DNA of 64,000 bases from Peribacillus glennii (GCF_003429105.1 NZ_QVTD01000003.1:1504616-1568615); one strand, 5' to 3'. Shown: positions 1 to 8,875, numbered from the stretch's first letter. Numbers and translations are program-made. Notes: generated by a model from the sequence alone, not told the origin.

Positions 1-460
1 CCTCGCCGGGTGGCCCTTAGGGAGATTCAGCGCCTCAAAATTATAATAATCCGTTTCCACTTCGGGCCCTTCAGCGATTGAATAGCCCATCCCAATAAAA
101 AGGTCTTCGATCTCTTCAATGATTCTTGTCAGCGGATGATGGTTTCCTTTTTTGACCGGGCGGCCCGGTAATGTGACATCTATTTTTTCTGTTGCGAGCT
201 TTTCATTCACTGCCGCTGCCTCTAGGTTTTTTTGCTTTTCTTCGATTTTGGCAGCTATCGATTCGCGCACCTCGTTTGCCAAAGCCCCGATTTTCGGCCG
301 TTCCTCTGCGGATAGCTTGCCCATGCCGCGAAGTACCTCTGTAATTGGCCCCTTTTTGCCTAAATAAGCTACACGGATATCATTCAGGGCTTTTAAATCA
401 GAAGCTTCCGTAACCTGGTTCAGCGCTTCTTCCTGCAGTTCTTGTAGACGTTCCTGCATG
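1..460 (-). CDS. pheS: Phenylalanine--tRNA ligase alpha subunit (N-terminal part)
   Basis: Charges tRNA-Phe together with PheT in an alpha2beta2 cytoplasmic complex. Only the first ~153 residues are in the window; the gene runs off the left edge. The start [15 protein letters not shown] lies after a good AAGGAGGAATC ribosome site. The visible part is the N-terminal tRNA-binding coiled coil followed by the entry to the catalytic domain ([13 protein letters not shown], then [19 protein letters not shown]), which is diagnostic of PheS. A T-box leader for the same amino acid lies just upstream, so expression should respond to uncharged tRNA-Phe. Identity is certain; the C-terminal half and pheT are not visible. 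Confidence 0.97.
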
Positions 461-582
461 TTTGATTCCTCCTTAAAACATAAATTAACAACATAGAAAA
501 ACACGGCGTATCACACAAATGGTGAAAGTCGGTGTCTTTTCTTATACTTTAATCCTTTAAAGAAGTTAAAGAATTTTAAAGT

Positions 583-880
583 ACAAAAAAACCCCATCCC
601 CACAAAAGGGACGAGGTTATGTATCGCGGTACCACCCTTATTGGCAATAAAATGAAAGCGGAAGCTCATCGCTCCAAGTTTCAAAATTGTGCCCACTTCA
701 TACGGATAACGGCAGCCTATGCCGATGCATCTTTTGATTTGCTAAATAAATCTCCCGATGCCGACTCTAGAGGTGAATTCACTTATGGAGCGCCGTAAAA
801 ATGCTTTCAGTCTGGGGCATTTTTTCCCTGGGACGGATACCTATAAGCTACTCTTCTCTGTCAACGTCTTTCAATTATAA
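583..880 (-). promoter_or_regulatory. T-box leader of pheS(T)
   Basis: This is a tRNA-sensing attenuator upstream of pheS. On the minus strand the conserved T-box AAGGGTGGTACCGCG lies at about 623-640. It is followed by a GC-rich hairpin ending in a run of seven T (about 583-617), which is the terminator that the T-box/tRNA acceptor pairing would replace. Upstream sequence contains the long stem I region. A UUC triplet sits in a GAATTC context near 775 and could be the phenylalanine specifier, but I have not folded it. The architecture and the downstream gene agree on tRNA-Phe. Confidence 0.93.
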
Positions 881-892
881 AATTTGTGTTTA

Positions 893-921
893 ATTATAGT
901 ACACTTTCCAGCCATTTTCAA
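893..921 (-). promoter_or_regulatory. Sigma-A promoter for the pheS leader
   Basis: On the minus strand there is a -35 TTGAAA (916-921), a 17-base spacer and a perfect -10 TATAAT (893-898). Transcription would begin a few bases downstream and run straight into the T-box leader. Confidence 0.85.
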
Positions 922-965
922 ACGGATTATTGCTCATTATACGATCTAGAGTGCCAGAATGGTTC

Positions 966-1721
966 CTATTTCCTCATATGATACATTAATATCCCGGCTG
1001 CAACCCCCACGTTTAACGATTCACTTTTCCCGTAAATCGGAATATAGAGGTTTTGGGTTGCCATGTCCAGAAGGTCTTTGCTCACACCTTGTCCTTCATT
1101 CCCCACCAGCAAAGCAAATGCTTCGGATTTTTCGGTTTCTTCATATGAAACGGCACCTTCGAGCGCAGTGCCGTATACAGGAATATTTCTGTTTTTTATC
1201 CATTCAACCGTTTCAGCCAGATTCCCTTTCAACACCGGCAAGTGGAACAGGCTTCCCTGGGTCGATCGAATGGTTTTTGGGTTATATAGGTCAGCGCAGC
1301 CTTCACCCAATATCACAGCATCCATACCCGCCGCATCCGCTGTCCGGATCATGGTTCCTATATTGCCGGGATCCTGAACGGCATCAATTAACAAAAGTTT
1401 TTGAGGGTTTAGATCATCAAGTTGCGTCTGCTTCCGCTTACAGACCGCTGCTATGCCCTGGGGTGTTTCGGTATCGGAAATTGCCTTTAGGACTTCATTC
1501 GTTGCGTATATAACTTCTATGCCGTCCAGTTTCAAATGGACGGGAACATCTATATTCTGGCTCAGGATAACCTGTCCGACAAGGTTGTCCTCCTTTAATG
1601 CTTCTTCTACAAGATGAAACCCTTCAATTAGATATTCTCCTGTTTTATCCCGCTCTTTCTTCGTTAACAGCTTCTTCCATTGTTTGACCTTTGGATTTTT
1701 CACACTTTCAATGTAATTCAC
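966..1721 (-). CDS. ysgA: TrmH/SpoU-family RNA 2'-O-methyltransferase
   Basis: 251 residues, GTG start behind AAGGAGAG. It is predicted to move a methyl group from S-adenosylmethionine to a ribose 2'-OH of rRNA or tRNA. An N-terminal substrate-binding domain (about 1-100) precedes the SPOUT knot, visible as LLIDAVQDPGNIGTMIRTADA, then LLVGNEGQGVS, then PIYGKSESLNVGVAAGILMY. These are the three SpoU motifs with the expected Asn-Glu and Ser-Leu-Asn-Val signatures. It lies beside pheS, as ysgA does in B. subtilis, but has its own start. The exact target nucleotide cannot be read from the sequence. Confidence 0.93.
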   Translation of the reverse strand: MNYIESVKNPKVKQWKKLLTKKERDKTGEYLIEGFHLVEEALKEDNLVGQVILSQNIDVPVHLKLDGIEVIYATNEVLKAISDTETPQGIAAVCKRKQTQLDDLNPQKLLLIDAVQDPGNIGTMIRTADAAGMDAVILGEGCADLYNPKTIRSTQGSLFHLPVLKGNLAETVEWIKNRNIPVYGTALEGAVSYEETEKSEAFALLVGNEGQGVSKDLLDMATQNLYIPIYGKSESLNVGVAAGILMYHMRK

Positions 1722-1844
1722 ATACGACTCTCCTTCATTGATTCCCTGATTTTCCTATTATAGCGTAATTCACTTACATAATACATCGCAGCAAGTGAAA
1801 TCATAAGGATGTGAGCAATCATGATTTTACGGGAGGAATAGAAA

Positions 1845-2057
1845 ATGGATTTGAATCTTCGGCATGCGATCATGCAAAATATTTCCGGTAATAACCAGGA
1901 ACAGCTGGAGGATACGATCGTGGACGCCATCCAAAGCGGTGAAGAAAAGATGCTGCCCGGTCTTGGCGTTTTATTCGAAGTCATTTGGCAAAACTCTTCC
2001 GCCCAGGAAAAAAATGAAATGCTCCAAGCTTTGGAAAACGGTGTAAAAAAGCAATAG
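1845..2057 (+). CDS. sspI: Small acid-soluble spore protein SspI
   Basis: 70 residues, close to the usual size, with an excellent GGGAGGAATAGAAA ribosome site. The sequence [15 protein letters not shown], followed by an acidic middle and a [10 protein letters not shown] core, is the SspI signature. It is a minor spore-core protein made in the forespore and degraded at germination. It is divergent from ysgA, as in B. subtilis. CATAATA at 1777-1783 resembles a sigma-G -10 element, but no convincing -35 is visible at the right distance, so forespore control is inferred from the family. Confidence 0.95.
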   Translation: MDLNLRHAIMQNISGNNQEQLEDTIVDAIQSGEEKMLPGLGVLFEVIWQNSSAQEKNEMLQALENGVKKQ

Positions 2058-2080
2058 CCATTTTTGGCTATTGCTTTTTC
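2049..2080. terminator. Bidirectional terminator between sspI and the YsnF-type gene
   Basis: Perfect GCAATAGCCA / TGGCTATTGC stem with a T-run on one side and an A-run on the other, placed between two convergent genes. It should stop transcription from both. Confidence 0.9.
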
Positions 2081-2090
2081 AGGATTACGT

Positions 2091-3176
2091 TTATAATTTG
2101 TCAGTATCGATTCTGTTTTTTAGTTGCCGATCATTATCCAGCATATTTTCATTATTATCGGAGAGTACATCTTCTCGATTTTCACGCACAAGCGGATTTC
2201 CATCCTTATCCAGCTTGATTTCTTCTTTTTTCACGGTATCCTGTACATGTTGTGTTTCCTGTACTGTTCTTTTACCAATGACCACTTCATCTGTCACCAC
2301 TGGCCTTTTCGTGACTTCCACCTGTTCTTCCACTACAGGAATCCGGATGGTTTCCCCATCGGTGATAGGCCCGGCATCTTTTGCATTCATAGTGCCATCC
2401 TTCACAGGTCTGCGCTCTACATATACTTCTTCATGTTCAACCGGCACATTTACCGTTCTCTGTTCTTCATTTACTTCTTTATTGATGACAACCTCACCGG
2501 ATTGGACTTCCTGTTTATCGATTTCAAGCTGTTCTTCTCGCAGGCGTAATGTTTTTTCTTCGTCAGTTAACATGCCGTCTGCTGTTCCGGTTCCGGAAAC
2601 GGAATAGCCTTCATTCTCCAGCCTTCCAGTGGTTAAGTGTCGGCCGCGAGTTCCACCAGTCGCCAGATCACCCGTTGTTTCCTGTATTCCTGCAGTACCT
2701 TCAGGAAAGATGTTAGGATCTGGATTATTCGTTACACCTGTTGTATTTATTCCTGTAACATCCATTCTCTCCGTACGCAGCCGGTCACGTTCCATATCGC
2801 CTTCAAACATTTCCTCACGGACAGTTGTTTCTTTTTCTGCATCAAGCAGAACTAAAATCTTCCCGTCTTCCACATCATTTACATAAGCAGCCGTCTCACT
2901 GTCAGACAAGCCGGCAGCCGATAATCTGTCCTCCAGTCCATACGTACCTTCATTCATAAAAAACCTCATGACCTTATCCATGAACGATTCGTCTTCCTGG
3001 GTATTGGTAACTGTATTCACATCTCTTGTATCAGTGTACTCCGCAAACTCAAGCTTATCCTCATTGTCTGCTATAACGGTAATGTCATCTCCTTCATAAC
3101 CTTTTGCTTTTAGGGCATTAATCGCCTGGATAACCTCTGGGGTAGAATCGAATACTCCATATACTGTTTTTTCCAT
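2091..3176 (-). CDS. YsnF/AvaK-domain (DUF2382) general stress protein
   Basis: About 361 residues. I start it at MEKTVYGVFDSTPEV because that ATG follows a textbook AGGAGGAG site; the frame stays open for 79 codons upstream, but that stretch has no ribosome site and lies in repeat-like DNA. Residues ~1-90 form a GSP17M-like (YflT-type) domain, with ALKAKGYEGDDITVIADN typical. An acidic, Thr/Gly-rich linker follows. Residues ~225-335 form a DUF2382 domain of repeated beta-strand units (QLEIDKQEV, VEHEEVYVERRPV, VVEEQVEVTKRPV). Related proteins are general-stress induced; the molecular function is unknown. The C-terminus is highly charged and there are no membrane segments. Confidence 0.85.
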   Translation of the reverse strand: MEKTVYGVFDSTPEVIQAINALKAKGYEGDDITVIADNEDKLEFAEYTDTRDVNTVTNTQEDESFMDKVMRFFMNEGTYGLEDRLSAAGLSDSETAAYVNDVEDGKILVLLDAEKETTVREEMFEGDMERDRLRTERMDVTGINTTGVTNNPDPNIFPEGTAGIQETTGDLATGGTRGRHLTTGRLENEGYSVSGTGTADGMLTDEEKTLRLREEQLEIDKQEVQSGEVVINKEVNEEQRTVNVPVEHEEVYVERRPVKDGTMNAKDAGPITDGETIRIPVVEEQVEVTKRPVVTDEVVIGKRTVQETQHVQDTVKKEEIKLDKDGNPLVRENREDVLSDNNENMLDNDRQLKNRIDTDKL

Positions 3177-3199
3177 TTTATAACTCCTCCTCATTTTTT

Positions 3200-3600
3200 G
3201 ATTGGCGTTATGTACAAAATATACCCGCTCGAAATCTACGTAAACGGAATTGAAGCGATTAACCGCATTTAAATCAATAGCAATTTTTACCGCATTTGAT
3301 TTATAGAAGTAGATCTTTGAATGCCGGACTGCCCGCATAAATGTTGGCTCAATCAGTGAAAGCCTGTGTTCACTTGCCTTTTGAGAAAAATTTGATGGTT
3401 TATTGCGGCTCAAGTAGAAGATGGCAGTTGGACAAGGGGCAATCTGGCTGGATTATCATATGTTTGGCTGAATCAATAAGTAATCCGGCTGAATAAACAG
3501 GGAATTTGACTTAAATCGCATAAAATCGGTTTTAGCGGAGGCAATCTGGTTCAAATTCCATGGTCGAAAAAAGCCCGATTCCCCTTTGCCTATGAAGTTG
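3200..3600. repeat. Decayed ~21-bp tandem repeat and repeat-like intergenic DNA
   Basis: No supported gene lies between 3177 and 3753. From about 3439 to 3560 the plus strand carries loosely repeated units of ~20-22 bp, such as CAATCTGGCTGGATTATC, TTTGGCTGAATCAATAAG, AATCCGGCTGAATAAACA and CAATCTGGTTCAAATTCC. Another pair near 3255-3302 shares TACCGCATTTGATTT / TAACCGCATTTAAAT. The copies are degenerate, and there is no promoter or ribosome site suggesting expression. Confidence 0.55.
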
Positions 3601-3711
3601 GTGCTTAAATGAAACAACAAGATAATGTATAATGCGTAGTTTGTTTAGTCCATCTTATATAGGCAAACCCACACTTAATAAAAGTGACGCCATAAAATAC
3701 ATTCACAAGCC

Positions 3712-3745
3712 AAAAAAAGGACTTCCCTTTTATATGGAAGTCCTC
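3712..3745 (-). terminator. Terminator after the M42 peptidase gene
   Basis: On the minus strand GAGGACTTCC pairs with GGAAGTCC, followed by seven T, nine bases after the peptidase stop codon. Confidence 0.9.
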
Positions 3746-3753
3746 GAACTATC

Positions 3754-4839
3754 TTATTCAAAAATAATTTTATCGACAGCCTGCCGGTCCAGCTTTTTAA
3801 TCACCTCGACGATTAGCTTTACTGCGTTTTCATAATCATCCCGATGGAGCATGGCGGCATGAGAGTGGATATAGCGAGTGGCAATGGTAATCGCCAAAGC
3901 AGGCACTCCGCCATCCGTTAAGTGTATGGAACCCGCATCCGTACCGCCGCCCGGGATGGATTCATACTGGTAAGGGATATTATGTTCATCCGCGACATCT
4001 GTCACAAAGTCCCTCAATCCCTTGTGGGCTACCATAGAAGCATCATAAATAACGATTTGCGGGCCTTTCCCCATTTTTCCAAGTGCCTCACGCTCGGTAA
4101 CTCCCGGTGTATCGCCTGCAATGCCGACATCTACAGCAAATCCGATGTCCGGCTTGATTTTATAGGTCGACGTGCGTGCCCCCCGAAGGCCGACTTCTTC
4201 CTGCACCGCACCCACACCATAAACCACATTTGGATGATCCGTACCTTTCAGTTGCTTTAACACATCGATCGCAATCGCACAGCCAATCCGGTTATCCCAG
4301 GCTTTAGCCAACAGCATTTTTTCGTTATTCATGACTGTGAACTCGAAATAAGGGACAACCATATCGCCGGGCCGGACTCCCCATTCTTGTGCTTCTTCCC
4401 TTGATGCGGCTCCGATATCTATGAACATGTCCTTGATTTCAACCGGCTTTTTCCTTGCTTCAGGAGACAGGATGTGCGGCGGCTTGGAGCCAATGACACC
4501 TGTTACATCGCCTTTTCTTGTCACCACAGTTACCCGCTGTGCGAGCATGACCTGGGACCACCAGCCCCCTACAGGCTGAAAGCGTAAAAACCCTTTATCA
4601 TCAATTTGGGTGACCATAAACCCTACTTCATCGAGATGCCCGGTGACGATGATTTTCGGGCCATTCTCTTGGCCGCTTTTTCTGGCAATCAAGCTCCCTA
4701 AACCATCTGTCGTGATTTCATCAGCATACGGCGTAATATACTCCTGCATTACTTTTCTTACTTCGCCTTCATTGCCGGGAATCCCCTTTGCATCTGTAAG
4801 ATCCTTCAGCATCGTTAGTGTCTTATCCAAATTAGCCAT
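3754..4839 (-). CDS. ysdC: M42-family metallo-aminopeptidase
   Basis: 361 residues. The ATG at 4839 ([15 protein letters not shown]) is chosen over an adjacent TTG because of the spacing to AGAGGAGG. M42 enzymes are cytoplasmic, dinuclear-metal aminopeptidases that form large oligomers and trim peptides. Family marks are [11 protein letters not shown] (metal-binding His-x-Asp), [25 protein letters not shown] (catalytic Glu pair), [12 protein letters not shown] and [12 protein letters not shown], with a late [11 protein letters not shown] metal ligand segment. Length is typical. Gene position matches B. subtilis ysdC. The true substrate is unknown. Confidence 0.93.
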   Translation of the reverse strand: MANLDKTLTMLKDLTDAKGIPGNEGEVRKVMQEYITPYADEITTDGLGSLIARKSGQENGPKIIVTGHLDEVGFMVTQIDDKGFLRFQPVGGWWSQVMLAQRVTVVTRKGDVTGVIGSKPPHILSPEARKKPVEIKDMFIDIGAASREEAQEWGVRPGDMVVPYFEFTVMNNEKMLLAKAWDNRIGCAIAIDVLKQLKGTDHPNVVYGVGAVQEEVGLRGARTSTYKIKPDIGFAVDVGIAGDTPGVTEREALGKMGKGPQIVIYDASMVAHKGLRDFVTDVADEHNIPYQYESIPGGGTDAGSIHLTDGGVPALAITIATRYIHSHAAMLHRDDYENAVKLIVEVIKKLDRQAVDKIIFE

Positions 4840-4859
4840 CAAACTGCCTCCTCTAAATT

Positions 4860-5354
4860 TTAATACCCCTGTTCCTGTCTCTCAAAATTCACTTGATTCT
4901 TCTCAAAATAAGCTGTTTCCACCTTGTCTGCGCCAAATCCAAGCATGCCGCCAAGATTTATATATTCCATAAACAACCTGCGATAGGCCTCTCGTGTTTG
5001 TTTCATGCGGTATGTGTTGATGGCGTCATATAAAACCAGAAATTGTCCAGTCAACTCTTTTTGGGTGCTTTCTTCTGAATCCCAGTCCGTAACCGCTTCC
5101 TGAAAAGAGCGGACGATGCCAAGGGAGAGAATAAAATGGATGCCGTCTACATATTCCTCAAGAATAGTTTCTTCAGCTGAAGGCCCTTTTACACTCCAAA
5201 ATTTAAAACATCTTGTTTCATTCGCCAATTCACCCAATTCGACCAAAAGAGCGAGAACTTTTCTTTCTACAAGATCCTCCTTCTCCAAACCATGGCTGGT
5301 TTCAATGTGCCGGTCTAAAGCCGCCTGCATTTCAAATAGCTTTGCTAAATTCAT
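4860..5354 (-). CDS. Dimeric (all-alpha) dUTP diphosphatase
   Basis: 164 residues starting at [15 protein letters not shown] after AAAGGTAG; an upstream in-frame start would add an unsupported 33 residues. It resembles the dimeric dUTPase/MazG-type fold (DUTPase_2 family), which hydrolyses dUTP to dUMP and keeps uracil out of DNA. The two metal-binding helices are visible as [18 protein letters not shown] (ExxE plus a Lys/Trp substrate-contact segment) and [15 protein letters not shown] (ExxD). It lies 20 bp downstream of the M42 gene on the same strand and may be co-transcribed with it. It does not resemble the trimeric phage-type dUTPases. Confidence 0.88.
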   Translation of the reverse strand: MNLAKLFEMQAALDRHIETSHGLEKEDLVERKVLALLVELGELANETRCFKFWSVKGPSAEETILEEYVDGIHFILSLGIVRSFQEAVTDWDSEESTQKELTGQFLVLYDAINTYRMKQTREAYRRLFMEYINLGGMLGFGADKVETAYFEKNQVNFERQEQGY

Positions 5355-5451
5355 TTCTTCACTACCTTTTTGTTTTCTCTCCAGAAAATTATAACAAAAA
5401 TTGATACTTATAGAAAACGATAGTAAAAATAGCATTGCTTTAGATGCAATC

Positions 5452-5484
5452 AAAAACGCTTGGAGTTTTAATGATCCAAGCGTC
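5452..5484 (-). terminator. Terminator after the VTT membrane protein gene
   Basis: On the minus strand GACGCTTGGA and TCCAAGCGTT form a stem followed by a T-rich tail, directly after the stop codon at 5491. Confidence 0.88.
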
Positions 5485-5490
5485 CATTTT

Positions 5491-6060
5491 TTATTCCCCG
5501 GGCTGAAAGAATTCCTTCCATGTAATTACTGTATATTTTTCCCTCAACAGATAAATCAGCACGGTTAACGAAAGCAGGAGAATCAATGCCATCGACGGGC
5601 TGAATTCAGAAATATAGCTGCCAAATACCGTATAGAAAAAAGCAAGCGGAATGTTCGATAAAAAAGAATAGTATGCGAAACCTTTAAATCCCTGCTTGTT
5701 TTCCATTAAACAAAGGGACAACAAATGATAATGGATAAATGGGATCAGCCGTAATATGGTGATCTGCGGAACATTCAGATTACGCTTACCGAACAGCTTG
5801 TTTTTCATTTTCAAAAGCCGTTCCCTCGTTTTTAGAAACCTATTGATGACACCATAAAATAGGAAACTTGATAAAGACAACCCGACAATGGAGTACACTG
5901 TACCTGCCAATGGCCCAAAAAGGATCCCGCCCGATATGCAAATCACTGCTACCGGAATGAAAAAGAACTGTCTCAACAAATGAAAGATGATGAAGATGAA
6001 TGGTGCAAATACACTCCCCGCCCCAATGGTTGCCATTATTAGTGAAAGCTCCTCATTCAT
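5491..6060 (-). CDS. TVP38/TMEM64 (VTT-domain, DedA-like) membrane protein
   Basis: 189 residues with an ideal AGAGGAGGAAAACC site. Hydrophobic stretches lie near residues 5-40, 40-70, 115-150 and 155-175. The segment GGILFGPLAGTVYSIVGLSLSSFLFYG is the SNARE-associated/VTT domain core. Members are inner-membrane proteins; DedA-superfamily relatives act in lipid-carrier or ion translocation, but the substrate here is unknown. B. subtilis has a member called ytxB in the wider neighbourhood; I do not assign that symbol because the position differs. Confidence 0.82.
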   Translation of the reverse strand: MNEELSLIMATIGAGSVFAPFIFIIFHLLRQFFFIPVAVICISGGILFGPLAGTVYSIVGLSLSSFLFYGVINRFLKTRERLLKMKNKLFGKRNLNVPQITILRLIPFIHYHLLSLCLMENKQGFKGFAYYSFLSNIPLAFFYTVFGSYISEFSPSMALILLLSLTVLIYLLREKYTVITWKEFFQPGE

Positions 6061-6133
6061 GGTTTTCCTCCTCTATGATGCGGCAGCTAGAAGCTACTAC
6101 AAGCATATACAACAAGATTCGGATATATGACTG

Positions 6134-6397
6134 TTAAGAAAGTAAGATAGCGGCCAAAGCCAGCTCGATCAGCATCATTAAAGGGAAACCGATTCTAAAA
6201 CTGATGTGCTTGGTCTTATGACGGAAGCGAAACATTGCGGCTGTAGCCCCGATGGCCCCGCCAAGGACCGCCAGCAGCCAGAGTGTTTGTTCGCTGATTC
6301 GATATTGCTGCTTGATCGCTTTTTCTTTATCTTTTTTCATCGTAAAGAAAGCAATGAGGTTGATGATCAGAAAATATAGCAATAGTAAAGATTCCAC
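6134..6397 (-). CDS. ysdA: DUF1294 small membrane protein
   Basis: 87 residues, GTG start after AAGGAGGGGGAAG. It has three hydrophobic segments (residues ~2-18, 37-57 and 68-86). LLAVLGGAIGATAAMFRFRHKTKH is the DUF1294 signature: a Gly-rich turn followed by a basic loop. It lies just downstream of the infC operon, separated by a terminator, as ysdA does in B. subtilis. Function is unknown. Confidence 0.88.
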   Translation of the reverse strand: MESLLLLYFLIINLIAFFTMKKDKEKAIKQQYRISEQTLWLLAVLGGAIGATAAMFRFRHKTKHISFRIGFPLMMLIELALAAILLS

Positions 6398-6424
6398 GTT
6401 TCTCTTCCCCCTCCTTATTTATGT

Positions 6425-6464
6425 AAAAAAAGCCATCCTCAAACGACTCGAGAATGGCTTTTTA
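6425..6464 (-). terminator. Terminator of the infC-rpmI-rplT operon
   Basis: On the minus strand AAAAGCCATTCTCGAG and its partner GAGGATGGCTTTTTTT form a strong hairpin with a seven-T tail, after rplT and before ysdA. An A-run on the other side could allow partial bidirectional action. Confidence 0.9.
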
Positions 6465-6501
6465 ACAAGTTAAGTTCCGGCGCCTTACGCCTTCACTTAT
6501 C

Positions 6502-6861
6502 TTAATTATCTAATTGTTGTTTAGCTGCAGTAGCCAATTGCGCAAATGCTTGCTCATCAGCAATTGCAAGTTCAGCTAGCATTTTACGGTTTACATCGAT
6601 GCCTGCAAGCTTCAAACCATGCATTAAACGGCTGTAAGAAAGACCGTTGATACGTGCAGCTGCGTTGATACGAGTGATCCATAGCTTGCGGAAGTCGCGC
6701 TTTTTCTGGCGACGATCGCGGAATGCATATTGCAAGGATTTCATTACCTGCTGGTTGGCAACTTTATATAATGTATGTTTGGAACCATAATAACCTTTAG
6801 CTAATTTAAGAACTTTTTTACGACGTTTGCGAGTAACAGTACCGCCTTTTACACGTGGCAT
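6502..6861 (-). CDS. rplT: 50S ribosomal protein L20
   Basis: 119 residues, the standard length. It begins [16 protein letters not shown] and has the basic N-terminal rod followed by a globular domain ([20 protein letters not shown]). L20 binds 23S rRNA and is needed for early 50S assembly. In B. subtilis free L20 also represses this operon through the leader RNA, which fits the leader seen upstream. Third gene of infC-rpmI-rplT. Confidence 0.98.
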   Translation of the reverse strand: MPRVKGGTVTRKRRKKVLKLAKGYYGSKHTLYKVANQQVMKSLQYAFRDRRQKKRDFRKLWITRINAAARINGLSYSRLMHGLKLAGIDVNRKMLAELAIADEQAFAQLATAAKQQLDN

Positions 6862-6897
6862 GTTATTTCCCTCCTATATAAATCGATGAAGTCGATA

Positions 6898-7098
6898 TTA
6901 CTTAATATTGTCTAACAAGTGGCGAATGCGTTTGAAGTCGCCTTTGCTTACAAGGCTTGCTTTGCGAAGCTTGCGCTTAGCTTTAGTGGATTTGTTTGCA
7001 AATAAGTGGCTAGTGTATGCGTGTGAACGCTTAAGCTTGCCAGATCCAGTTTTCTTGAAGCGCTTTGCAGCTCCGCGGTGAGTTTTCATTTTAGGCAT
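6898..7098 (-). CDS. rpmI: 50S ribosomal protein L35
   Basis: 66 residues, standard size. It starts [17 protein letters not shown] and is Lys/Arg-rich throughout. It lies between infC and rplT with short spacers, each preceded by a good AGGAGG site. A structural component of the large ribosomal subunit. Confidence 0.98.
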   Translation of the reverse strand: MPKMKTHRGAAKRFKKTGSGKLKRSHAYTSHLFANKSTKAKRKLRKASLVSKGDFKRIRHLLDNIK

Positions 7099-7120
7099 AA
7101 GGTATTCCTCCTCATTACGA

Positions 7121-7636
7121 TTACTTGTCGTTTTTCGGTGCTAGAATTAAGAACATGCTGCGTCCGTCCATTTTCGGATGGGTTTCAATTGTCGCTACTT
7201 CTTTACATGCTGCGGAAAAACGGTCCAATACGCGCTGGCCGATTTCTTTATGCGTGATCGCGCGCCCTTTAAAGCGGATGGAAGCTTTCACTTTATCCCC
7301 TTTTTCAAGGAACTTGATCGCATTGCGAAGCTTTGTATTGAAATCATGTTCATCAATAGTCGGGCTCAAACGAACCTCTTTCAAACTAATGATCTTTTGG
7401 TTCTTGCGTGATTCTTTGTCTTTCTTTTGCTGCTCAAAACGGAATTTTCCGTAGTCCATGATACGGGCTACCGGAGGCTTTGCGTTTGCAGCAACTACAA
7501 CTAAATCAAGATTTGCACGAGCGGCAATATCGAGTGCTTCGAATTTCGTTTTAATTCCCAGCTGTTCGCCGTTTTGGTCAATCAGACGAAGTTCACGGGC
7601 ACGGATACCCTCGTTTACCATCATGTCTTTACTAAT
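7121..7636 (-). CDS. infC: Translation initiation factor IF-3 (AUU start)
   Basis: 171 residues if started at the ATT codon at 7636, giving (M)[15 protein letters not shown]. That ATT sits the right distance after GGAGGTGG, whereas the later ATG codons have no ribosome site. AUU initiation is the conserved self-limiting device of infC, since IF-3 itself discriminates against non-canonical starts. The N-domain (about 5-80, [19 protein letters not shown]) is joined by a Lys-rich linker to the C-domain ([18 protein letters not shown]) that binds the 30S platform. First gene of the ribosomal operon. Confidence 0.97.
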   Translation of the reverse strand: MSKDMMVNEGIRARELRLIDQNGEQLGIKTKFEALDIAARANLDLVVVAANAKPPVARIMDYGKFRFEQQKKDKESRKNQKIISLKEVRLSPTIDEHDFNTKLRNAIKFLEKGDKVKASIRFKGRAITHKEIGQRVLDRFSAACKEVATIETHPKMDGRSMFLILAPKNDK

Positions 7637-7644
7637 AGTTAGCC

Positions 7645-7905
7645 ACCTCCAAGGTTATTTAAAGAATACAACGTCGGGAAAAATATTTGCAGTACCATCA
7701 TCCAAACTTACTCACCATGATATCAGCTGCACAAATGATTATAAGCAATAAAAAAGTGTGGATGTCTTTAACAACACCCACACATAATAGACTAAATAGA
7801 ATAATTCCAAATAATCAAATCATGGACCTGCTAACTGCAATTTCTGTGCGTCAACCAGGTGAGAAGCGGGTGCTTCTTCTTTTCCTTAAACACGTATTCA
7901 ATTCA
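7645..7905 (-). promoter_or_regulatory. infC operon leader (L20-type autoregulatory leader)
   Basis: About 265 bases separate the promoter from infC without a coding frame. Near the middle is an intrinsic terminator, placed as in the L20-responsive leader described for B. subtilis infC, where L20 favours termination. The position, gene order and terminator support the assignment. I have not folded the L20-binding elements, so the mechanism is by homology. Confidence 0.75.
7749..7783 (-). terminator. Attenuator hairpin in the infC leader
   Basis: On the minus strand GTGTGGGTGT and ACATCCACAC form a stem followed by six T and then AT. It lies about 115 bases upstream of the infC start, so only read-through transcripts express the operon. 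Confidence 0.85.
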
Positions 7906-7913
7906 CCTAAGAA

Positions 7914-7943
7914 AATATATCATAATCACGGATGATATGTCAA
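7914..7943 (-). promoter_or_regulatory. Sigma-A promoter of the infC operon
   Basis: On the minus strand there is a perfect -35 TTGACA (7938-7943), an 18-base spacer and a -10 TATATT (7914-7919). Start would be near 7905. Confidence 0.8.
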
Positions 7944-8119
7944 CCATTACTTGTTTTTCACAACTGAAATTATATTATCAAAATTAAGAGGGATTTGCAA
8001 TATGTTTTTTTGTTTTTTATCATCCATGAAATTGCTAGTTAAATTATGAGAATTTTTTGCCCGATGATACATGTTCACGGGCGACTTTTCCAATTTATGA
8101 GTCAGGTGCCCTTTGTCTC

Positions 8120-8345
8120 TAAAATATTGATCAGCTCGTTGAATTTATTGATAAATCCCCTAAATATCGGTAAAAAAATTTGATTTATTGATATATTTTC
8201 TAAAATATTGTTAAATGCTGTGATTTAATTGATATATCCTTTGAAATGTTGCTAATTTGAACCTTGGTATATCCCTAAAATTATTGATAAATGCTTGGGA
8301 ATTATGAATATATCCTCTGATTTATTAATAAAAGCTTTGAATGCT
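8120..8345. repeat. AT-rich decayed tandem repeat, ~20-21 bp period
   Basis: The 410 bases between the infC promoter and the acetyltransferase gene hold no gene. Within them is a run of degenerate units resembling GAATTTATTGATAAATCCTC: TTTATTGATAAATCCCC, GATTTATTGATATATTTTC, ATTTAATTGATATATCCTT, AATTATTGATAAATGCT, AATTATGAATATATCCTC and TGATTTATTAATAAAAGC. Spacing is about 20-21 bp. There is no ribosome site or promoter aligned with the units. Confidence 0.65.
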
Positions 8346-8355
8346 TATTCATTCT

Positions 8356-8850
8356 CTATATGAGCTTTGACATATAGTATTCATCCACGTACTGTCCGTC
8401 GATAGTAAGGGAATCATTTTTCGTGCCTTCCACTTGAAATCCCATTTTTTTATAAAGGGAAAATGCCGTCTCATTATGGGCAATTACCGTGAGTTCAATC
8501 CTGTGAATGTGATGCTGCCTTGCCCAGTGCTCCATTGCTTCTAAAAGCATGGTACCGGCTCCTTTCCCCCGAAATCGTGACCCTACTCCGACAACCAGAT
8601 AAATGGAATGCTTAATCCTCGCTTGCTGATTGCCGATCATCATAAGATAACCTGCTAATTTTCCGCCGGATTCAGCTACTAAAATTTCAGACAGCTCAAC
8701 CTTATTCATTGCTTCAATCCTTAATTGCATCTGCTCGGTTGACGTTTTTCTCTCTCCGGGACCATATAGCATTAAATTGGAATCATCCACTTCATTCATA
8801 AGCTGCAATAGTCTTTCAGCATCGTCCGGTACTGCTTTTCTGATGTTCAT
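8356..8850 (-). CDS. GNAT-family N-acetyltransferase
   Basis: 164 residues from MNIRKAVPDDAERLLQL, the second of two adjacent ATGs, after AAGGGGG. The GNAT fold is clear. GVGSRFRGKGAGTMLLEAM is the acetyl-CoA pyrophosphate loop (R/Q-x-x-G-x-G/A), and IELTVIAHNETAFSLYKKMGFQVEGT is the C-terminal motif B with the Asn-x-x-A-x-x-L-Y-x-K-x-G-F pattern. It transfers an acetyl group from acetyl-CoA to an amine; the substrate is not predictable. It stands alone downstream of thrS, past a terminator. Confidence 0.85.
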   Translation of the reverse strand: MNIRKAVPDDAERLLQLMNEVDDSNLMLYGPGERKTSTEQMQLRIEAMNKVELSEILVAESGGKLAGYLMMIGNQQARIKHSIYLVVGVGSRFRGKGAGTMLLEAMEHWARQHHIHRIELTVIAHNETAFSLYKKMGFQVEGTKNDSLTIDGQYVDEYYMSKLI

Positions 8851-8875
8851 CATATTCCCCCTTATTTTATACAAA

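Noticed and set aside
511..696. 61-codon minus-strand frame before pheS
   Set aside because: It lies entirely in the T-box leader, including the T-box and terminator.
2091..3413. Extended 440-residue version of the YsnF-type protein
   Set aside because: The extra 79 codons run through repeat-like DNA and lack a ribosome site; the ATG at 3176 has a perfect one and begins the conserved domain.
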